Of a stretch of DNA of 18,135 nucleotides, positions 13,955-18,135 are shown one piece after another. The notes beneath the pieces were generated by a model. It worked only from the letters and a program-made list of their open reading frames with translations, searched no databases and had not been told where the DNA came from. Numbering within the stretch: the first letter of the stretch is position 1; every line of letters begins with the position of its first letter. This DNA is from CAZMVY01 sp964569765. Its GTDB lineage: Bacteria > Planctomycetota > Phycisphaerae > UBA1845 > PWPN01. A program made the position numbers and the translations under genes. The stretch is from the NCBI GenBank assembly GCA_964569765.1, contig CAZMVY010000083.1, positions 1 through 18,135 of the forward strand. The letters run 5' to 3'.

Positions 13955-15259
13955 TCACAGGAACGGTCCCAGAATCAAGCCGGCGGTCGTGGACATCACC
14001 ACGATCAGGCCGCTGAACGCCAACGTCTTCTTGCCGCCCATCAGCTTCCAGAGAACGATCATGTTGGGCAGGGAGAGAGCAGGCCCCGCCAACAACAGCG
14101 CGATGACCGGCCCGCGGGCCATGCCGTGTTCCATCAATGCCTGCGTGATCGGCACCTCCGTCAGCGTGGCGAAGTAGAACAGCGCGCCGACAATCGAGGC
14201 AAAGAAGTTCGCCCGCAGGCTGTTGTCGCCGACCAGTTGGCCGATCTCCTTTTCCGGCAGGAGGGCGCCGATAAAGCCGACGATAAACACGCCCCCGAAC
14301 AGCAGCGGGATCAGGATCTTGGCGAAGTCCCACGTGTTATGCATCCATTGGCCGATCTCCTCGCGGTCAAACCACCGCCAGGCCATGATCACGACCGCCA
14401 GGCCGCACAGCCCCGCCAGGTACCAGCGGATGTGGTGGACCTCGATGACCCAGCTCTTGGCCTCCTCGATGTGGTCGATATCGCTCTTATTCAACGTGAG
14501 CCGGTCGCCCGCGCGAACGCCGGCCCCGCTCTCCTGGACCTGGATCATGACTTCGTCCCTCATCTCCTGGAGGACGACCCCGCGCACCGTCGTGCCGTCG
14601 GTCTTATGCACGATGGCGTTACCGGGATTGAACCAGTCGCTGAAGATGAGAAAGCCCACCATGCAGGCCATGTACAGGCTCGTCTGCCAGAGCCTCCGCC
14701 TGGGGGCCGGCGGATCGGGCATGGCCATCGCCGCCTGCATCTTGGCCTGCTCCTCGCGACGGAAGATCGCCGCCATCCCGATGCCGACAAAGAACGCGAA
14801 AACGACGGCCCCGATGGCCCGGGCCAATCCGATGTCGAACCCGAGAACCCGCGCCGTCAGGAAGATCGCCAGGATGTTGATGGCCGGCCCGGAGTACAGG
14901 AACGCGCTGGCCGGCCCCAGGCCCGCCCCCAGCTTCCAGATCCCGGCGAACATCGGCAACACGCTGCACGAGCAGACCGCCAGGATGGTGCCGGAGACCG
15001 CCGCAACGGGGTAGGCGATGGCCTTGTTGGAGTTCGGCCCGAGGTACTTCATGACGGAAGCCTGGGACAGAAAGGTGATGATCCCGCCGGCAATGAACAG
15101 GGCGGGCACCACGCAGGCCAGCGTATGGTTGCGGGCGTACCATTGCAGGAGCTTGAACGCCTCCACGATGGCGGCGGTCACCTTTGGATTCGACAGCGGG
15201 AGATAATACGCCACGAGGAAAACGAGCACGAACGCCGCGCCGATCTTCCATTCCTTCAC
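13955..15259 (-). CDS. ArsP/DUF318-family permease (SO_0444-type) with an inserted soluble domain
   Basis: A 434-residue inner-membrane permease of the family that includes ArsP, an exporter of trivalent organoarsenicals, and the SO_0444-type putative Cu/Zn exporters. The first half has VSGTILAVCSCSVLPMFAGI (88-107; Cys96 and Cys98) and ASAFLYSGPAINILAI (117-132). The second half repeats the fold with FFATLTEVPITQALMEHGM-type and ALLLAGPALSLPNMIV segments. Between the halves, about residues 213-270, lies a polar stretch HKTDGTTVRGVVLQEMRDEV...RLTLNKSDIDHIEE that looks like a small beta-barrel and is not part of the usual permease. The start is GTG with AAGGAG six bases upstream. An operator-like element and a CATAAT -10 box lie just ahead, so it may have its own ArsR-controlled promoter. 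Metal versus organoarsenic specificity cannot be decided from sequence. Confidence 0.88.
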   Translation of the reverse strand: MKEWKIGAAFVLVFLVAYYLPLSNPKVTAAIVEAFKLLQWYARNHTLACVVPALFIAGGIITFLSQASVMKYLGPNSNKAIAYPVAAVSGTILAVCSCSVLPMFAGIWKLGAGLGPASAFLYSGPAINILAIFLTARVLGFDIGLARAIGAVVFAFFVGIGMAAIFRREEQAKMQAAMAMPDPPAPRRRLWQTSLYMACMVGFLIFSDWFNPGNAIVHKTDGTTVRGVVLQEMRDEVMIQVQESGAGVRAGDRLTLNKSDIDHIEEAKSWVIEVHHIRWYLAGLCGLAVVIMAWRWFDREEIGQWMHNTWDFAKILIPLLFGGVFIVGFIGALLPEKEIGQLVGDNSLRANFFASIVGALFYFATLTEVPITQALMEHGMARGPVIALLLAGPALSLPNMIVLWKLMGGKKTLAFSGLIVVMSTTAGLILGPFL

Positions 15260-15280
15260 GGTAGTCTCCTTGCCTGCCTA

Positions 15281-15294
15281 TGGCATTATGGCCA
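15281..15294. promoter_or_regulatory. ArsR-type operator-like element and possible -10 box ahead of the permease gene
   Basis: TGGCATTATGGCCA on the plus strand is an imperfect inverted repeat identical at 12 of 14 positions to the element over the arsR promoter (15669-15682 on the minus strand). Read on the minus strand it contains CATAAT (15290-15285), a good -10 hexamer, about 26 bases before the GTG start. No strong -35 is present at 16-18 bases. Likely an ArsR-controlled secondary promoter or operator. Confidence 0.45.
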
Positions 15295-15337
15295 AACCGC
15301 CATGAGTGTTTTCCCAAAAAAGCGGCATTGTGCCTCC

Positions 15338-15667
15338 TCATCCGCCCAGTGCCGCCGCTTGCGCCTTCAGGTTCTCCTTCAGAACCAGATCGATACACCG
15401 CCAGAAGCCCTCGAGGCATTTGACCCGTGGGCGGTAATAGATCATGGAGCCCTCCCGGCGATCCTCCACCAGTCCGGCCTGTTTCAGGACGGCCAGGTGT
15501 TTGGAAACCGTGGACTGATCCGCGCCCACCAGCTCGGTCAGCTCGCAAACGCACCTCTCGCGATCCTGAAGCGCCTCGAGGATCAGCAGGCGACTCGGAT
15601 GGCCCATCGCCTTGGCGACCCTCGCCCGCGCCTCGTAAAAGTACGTCGGTCGTCGCTCCATCGTCAT
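15338..15667 (-). CDS. arsR: ArsR/SmtB-family metalloregulator
   Basis: A 109-residue winged-helix repressor: AKAMGHPSRLLILEAL (helix 1), RCVCELTELV (sensor helix, Cys39 and Cys41), then the recognition helix QSTVSKHLAVLKQAGLVEDRREGSMIYY. CVCEL at the start of helix 3 is the thiolate site of As(III)/Sb(III)-sensing ArsR proteins. Additional Cys84 and Cys91 could complete a three-coordinate site. The frame is open to an ATG at 15691, but that codon lies within the promoter between -35 and -10. The usable starts are ATG 15667 or 15661, the first lying at the predicted transcription start. It should repress itself and the permease operon through the two related operator elements, releasing them on binding arsenite or a trivalent organoarsenical. 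Confidence 0.93.
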   Translation of the reverse strand: MTMERRPTYFYEARARVAKAMGHPSRLLILEALQDRERCVCELTELVGADQSTVSKHLAVLKQAGLVEDRREGSMIYYRPRVKCLEGFWRCIDLVLKENLKAQAAALGG

Positions 15668-15668
15668 A

Positions 15669-15682
15669 TGGCCATTATACCA
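15669..15682. promoter_or_regulatory. operator-like inverted repeat over the arsR -10 box
   Basis: On the minus strand TGGTATAATGGCCA embeds the TATAAT box between near-complementary arms (TGG and CCA, extendable to ATGG and CCAT at 15668-15683). Its close copy stands before the permease gene at 15281-15294. A repressor bound here would block RNA polymerase directly, the usual ArsR mode. Confidence 0.5.
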
Positions 15683-15701
15683 TGTGCCCATGCCTTGTCA
15701 A
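15674..15701 (-). promoter_or_regulatory. near-consensus sigma-70 promoter of the minus-strand arsR
   Basis: TTGACA (15701-15696), 16 bases, then TATAAT (15679-15674) on the minus strand: both hexamers are perfect. Seven bases past the -10 box is the A of the ATG at 15667, so the transcript is probably leaderless. This promoter would drive arsR and, by read-through, the downstream minus-strand genes. Confidence 0.75.
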
Positions 15702-15759
15702 GCCCGACCCTGTGAACGTCGGCGAAGCGGGTCTGCTCCGCCGGAACGGGCCGATCCGC

Positions 15760-15787
15760 TTGACACGCGCCGGGAGGATACTACAAT
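15760..15787 (+). promoter_or_regulatory. promoter of the plus-strand arsR-radical SAM-acr3 operon
   Basis: TTGACA (15760-15765), 16 bases, then TACAAT (15782-15787), one mismatch from consensus, 39 bases before the GTG start. Short arms ATTCG (15786-15790) and CGAAT (15807-15811) flank the probable transcription start and may be part of an operator. The element differs from the one used on the minus side, suggesting that the two ArsR proteins have separate targets. Confidence 0.65.
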
Positions 15788-15826
15788 TCGTCAGTTACCG
15801 AAGTAGCGAATCCGCCAGGAGGTACC

Positions 15827-16189
15827 GTGCGCGAGTTTCTCGCCATTACGAAAGCCTTGAGCGACAGGACGAGGGTCCGCGCATTGCTGGCCCTTCGCTA
15901 CGGCGAGCTGTGCCTTTGTCAGATCATCGAGTTGCTGGGCCTGGCCCCCGCTACGGTATCGAAACACGTCGATGCGCTCGTACGGGCCGGCCTGGTTGAG
16001 CGCCGCAAAGAGGGCCGGTGGTGCTTTTTCCGTCTGGCGGGCCGCCGCGCGCCCGCCCATGTGCAGCAAATCCTCAGGTGGGTATCGGAGTGCCTGAAAA
16101 GCGACGCGGTGATGCGGAATGACGCCCGACGGCTCGTGCATCTCCGCAAGATGAATCTGAAGGACCTGAGCACCTGTTACAAGAGCTGA
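15827..16189 (+). CDS. arsR: ArsR-family arsenic-responsive repressor, second copy
   Basis: A 120-residue winged-helix regulator: AITKALSDRTRVRALLAL, the sensor segment GELCLCQIIELLG (Cys29 and Cys31, the ELCVC-type As(III) site), the recognition helix ATVSKHVDALVRAGLVERRKEGRWCFF, and a C-terminal Cys117 in DLSTCYKS. It starts at GTG 15827 directly after AGGAGG (15817-15822). It diverges from the other arsR and differs from it in length and sensor sequence, so the pair is not a recent duplication. It is first in an operon with the radical SAM gene (13 bases downstream) and acr3. It presumably represses the promoter at 15760-15787 until arsenite or a related trivalent arsenical binds. Confidence 0.93.
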   Translation: MREFLAITKALSDRTRVRALLALRYGELCLCQIIELLGLAPATVSKHVDALVRAGLVERRKEGRWCFFRLAGRRAPAHVQQILRWVSECLKSDAVMRNDARRLVHLRKMNLKDLSTCYKS

Positions 16190-16201
16190 CGGAGGCAAAC
16201 C

Positions 16202-17842
16202 ATGCGCCACTTCGACATCCAGTGCAGTCTGCCGTATGCAGCCAGGAGTCTCTGCCCCGTGTGCCGCTCCGTGATCGACGCGCGGGTCTACGAAGAACAG
16301 GGAAAGGTCTTCATGGGCAAGAGCTGCCCCGATCACGGGCCGTTTCGAGAGCTTCTCAGCAGCGACGCGGAGTTTTTCCTCAGGCTGCGTCGCGCGCACC
16401 GCGACTCGGCCGTACCGATTCAGGAGCCTGCCGGTCGGGAAGGATTCGATTGCCCCATGGCCTGCGGCCTGTGCCCGCAACATCTCTCCTCGCCCGTCAT
16501 GGTCAACATCGACCTGACGAACCGCTGCAATCTGAGGTGCCCGATCTGCTTCGCCAACGCCGCCGTCACGGGCCGCGTGTGTGAACTCCGCTGGGAGCAG
16601 ATCGCTCGCCTTCTCGAGAGCGTCGCATCGATCCGTCCGCAGCCTCCCTCCTGCGTACAGTTCGCCGGGGGAGAGCCCACCATCCACCCAGACTTCATCG
16701 AGGCCGTGCGACGGGCCAAATCCCTGGGCATCGCCTACGTGGAGGTGGCCAGCAACGGCCTGCGCTTCGCCCAGAGCTTCGAGTTCTGCCAGGCGGCCAG
16801 CGAGGCGGGGCTGAGTCAGGTCTACCTCCAGTTCGACGGCGTGACCGACGAGGTGTACCGCAAGACCCGGGGACGGCCCCTGTTCGAAATCAAACAGCGG
16901 GCCATCGAGAACATCGCCCGGGCGAATATGCGGACCGTTCTGGTTCCGACGCTGGTTCGGGGCCTCAACGACCACCAGGTCGGCGACATCGTCCGATTCG
17001 CGATCGACCACCTGGATGCGGTCAGTGCGATCAGTTGGCAACCCGTGGCGATCACAGGGCGGATCGACGAGACCCGGCGGATGGAAATGCGGTATACGAC
17101 GGCCGATCTGGCCCGGGATATTCAGGAACAGAGCGGCGTGGCGCAGATGCACCGCGACTGGTACCCGTTCTCGGCCGTCCAGCCGTTCATCCGTCTGATG
17201 GAGGCGGCTACGAAGCAGCGCTATCCGCACTACAGTTGCCACCCCAATTGCGGCTGTGCGACCTACCTGATCGTGGACCGGCAAACCGGCAAGGCATCGC
17301 CGTTGCCGCAGTTCGTGGACGTGCAGAAAACGATGGACGAAATGGATCGGATCGCCGCGAGGATCGAACGGCACCCGTGGACAACCCGGTTTTCCGTAAT
17401 GCAGGCCATGCGGCTGCTGAGGCGGCATTTCCACGCCGACCTCGCGCCGCCGGGCTGGGGTTTCGAGGAGTTCCTGAAGTTCGTGGAGTCTTTCCTCCAG
17501 ATAAACGAGGAGCAGGCGGACAAGGCGGCGTATATGGCCGAGTTGCGCCGCCAGCGTTTCAGCACGCTGTTGATGGCCTCGATGCACTTCCAGGACGCGT
17601 ACAACTTCGAGCTGGACCGGGTACAGCGTTGCGTGGTCCTCTACGCCGCCCCTGACGGCGGCCTGTACCCCTTCTGCACCTGGAACAGCGGGCCCTGCCA
17701 CCGCCTGCGGGTGGAGGAAGATCTCGCTGCCGAATCCCGCCGGCATGGATTCGAGGATGAACCGGCCGCGGTTGCCCGAAGGGAGCGACCGAAGGAATCC
17801 GTTCGCTCGAACGCAGAGACCGTCGTCGCCCGGCACGGATAG
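16202..17842 (+). CDS. radical SAM enzyme of the MJ0619/Tes-like group in an arsenic operon
   Basis: A 546-residue cytoplasmic iron-sulfur enzyme. The N-terminal zinc-finger-like part has LCPVCRSVIDARVYEEQGKV and KSCPDHGPFRELL (Cys18, Cys21, Cys42). CPMACGLCPQH (84-94) is another Cys cluster. The radical SAM core starts NIDLTNRCNLRCPICFANA with CxxxCxxC at Cys109, Cys113 and Cys116, and has FAGGEPTIHPDF (154-165) for SAM binding. A C-terminal Cys-rich SPASM-like region includes YSCHPNCGCATYLIVD (345-359) and Cys492/Cys499. This arrangement matches the group containing MJ0619 methyltransferase and tetraether lipid synthase, not the shorter ArsS or ArsL types. GGAGG lies six bases before the ATG. 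Its position between arsR and acr3 suggests arsenic-induced expression; the substrate (lipid, pterin or an arsenical) cannot be decided here. Confidence 0.85.
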   Translation: MRHFDIQCSLPYAARSLCPVCRSVIDARVYEEQGKVFMGKSCPDHGPFRELLSSDAEFFLRLRRAHRDSAVPIQEPAGREGFDCPMACGLCPQHLSSPVMVNIDLTNRCNLRCPICFANAAVTGRVCELRWEQIARLLESVASIRPQPPSCVQFAGGEPTIHPDFIEAVRRAKSLGIAYVEVASNGLRFAQSFEFCQAASEAGLSQVYLQFDGVTDEVYRKTRGRPLFEIKQRAIENIARANMRTVLVPTLVRGLNDHQVGDIVRFAIDHLDAVSAISWQPVAITGRIDETRRMEMRYTTADLARDIQEQSGVAQMHRDWYPFSAVQPFIRLMEAATKQRYPHYSCHPNCGCATYLIVDRQTGKASPLPQFVDVQKTMDEMDRIAARIERHPWTTRFSVMQAMRLLRRHFHADLAPPGWGFEEFLKFVESFLQINEEQADKAAYMAELRRQRFSTLLMASMHFQDAYNFELDRVQRCVVLYAAPDGGLYPFCTWNSGPCHRLRVEEDLAAESRRHGFEDEPAAVARRERPKESVRSNAETVVARHG

Positions 17843-17950
17843 CGTGCCGCAGGCAGAGGACCGGGGGGGCAGCCGAACGCAGCCGGATGGAGCCCCGGCC
17901 GCGCGAACAGAGGATCGACGGCTTCACAAGACCGAGAACGGGAGTTGACA

Positions 17951-18135
17951 ATGCCATCCGGAATCGCAAGGCAGCTTTCCTTCCTCGATCGCTACCTCAC
18001 ACTCTGGATCTTTCTGGCCATGACCGTGGGGGTGCTGGGCGGCTATTTCGTGCCCCGAACCCGGGACTTCGTCAACGTATTCCAGGTGGGCACGACGAAT
18101 ATCCCGATCGCCATCGGCCTGATCCTGATGATGTA
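17951..18135 (+). CDS. acr3: ACR3-family arsenite efflux transporter, 5' part (cut by window edge)
   Basis: The first 61 codons of a membrane transporter: MPSGIARQLSFLDRYLTLWI, a first helix ending GGYFVPR, then VFQVGTTNIPIAIGLILMM. SFLDRYLTLWIFLAM and QVGTTNIPIAIGLILMM(Y) are diagnostic of ACR3 arsenite/H+ exchangers. GGGAG lies six bases ahead of the ATG. The conserved cysteine used for transport lies further along, outside the window. It follows the radical SAM gene after 108 bases in which no gene or terminator is seen, so it likely shares the arsR promoter. It exports As(OH)3 from the cytoplasm. Confidence 0.95.
   Translation, partial: MPSGIARQLSFLDRYLTLWIFLAMTVGVLGGYFVPRTRDFVNVFQVGTTNIPIAIGLILMM

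Noticed and set aside
15314..15337. GGCA-CAA-TGCC followed by six T residues (minus strand) after arsR as a terminator
   Set aside because: The stem is only four base pairs, too weak to call with confidence. At most it could attenuate read-through into the permease gene.
15791..17836. A 681-codon minus-strand frame opposite the radical SAM gene
   Set aside because: It is antisense to two recognisable plus-strand genes (arsR and the radical SAM enzyme) that have proper ribosome-binding sites and motifs.
17745..17948. A 67-codon plus-strand frame ending just before acr3
   Set aside because: It overlaps the end of the radical SAM gene out of frame, has no ribosome-binding site and shows a low-complexity Arg/Pro/Ser composition. 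The 108-base gap 17843-17950 shows no other feature.

Overview
The window is GC-rich, tightly packed bacterial DNA. Two features point to a Gram-negative type cell envelope: a predicted outer-membrane beta-barrel and a periplasmic adaptor-type ABC exporter. The Ser/Thr/Pro/Gln-rich linkers (TSRPASRPAAE in the porin, APSTQPTT in the ArsF-like protein) and the habit of adding small domains to membrane proteins recall Planctomycetota, perhaps Phycisphaerae. That assignment is an inference with low confidence. No RNA gene, CRISPR array, insertion sequence or integrase was seen.

Layout. From about 15667 down to the left edge, every supported gene lies on the minus strand. In transcription order they are: an ArsR repressor (15667-15338); a permease of the ArsP/DUF318 type (15259-13955); a DGC-domain zinc-binding protein (13938-13558); a small TM0996-type thioredoxin (13544-13302); an ArsF-like protein (13241-12564); a membrane-anchored thioredoxin (12535-12071); an octaheme cytochrome c with a membrane tail (11987-9459); an AlgE-like outer-membrane porin (9462-7975); a CcdA-like thiol transporter (7889-7188); a second DGC protein (7170-6778); a small CPCC membrane protein (6781-6491); and a small thioredoxin-fold DF-family protein (6409-6110). 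Then come a HlyD/DevB-type adaptor, DevC/MacB-type permease and DevA/LolD-type ATPase (6021-2885), a possible small ORF, a DUF1330-like protein (2614-2276), and cydA plus the start of cydB (2026 to the edge). On the plus strand, diverging at about 15.7 kb, are a second ArsR (15827), a radical SAM enzyme (16202-17842) and the start of an ACR3 arsenite exporter (17951 to the edge).

How the parts may fit. The two ArsR proteins, ACR3, the ArsP-type permease and the ArsF-like protein mark this as an arsenic, probably also organoarsenic, island. Two thioredoxins, a CcdA, two DGC proteins, a DF-family protein and the ArsF-like protein form a dense set of cysteine redox and metal-binding proteins. 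They could carry reducing power from the cytoplasm to the periplasm. An octaheme cytochrome translationally coupled to a porin sits in the middle of that set, which is the most unusual part of the window. Cytochrome bd at the end of the run adds a thiol- and stress-tolerant quinol oxidase.

Regulation visible in the sequence. Near-consensus promoters drive the two arsR genes in opposite directions. The minus-strand arsR appears to be leaderless. A 14-base operator-like element overlaps the arsR -10 box and recurs, 12 of 14 identical, just ahead of the ArsP-type permease gene, suggesting that ArsR controls both. A perfect 16-base palindrome precedes cydA.
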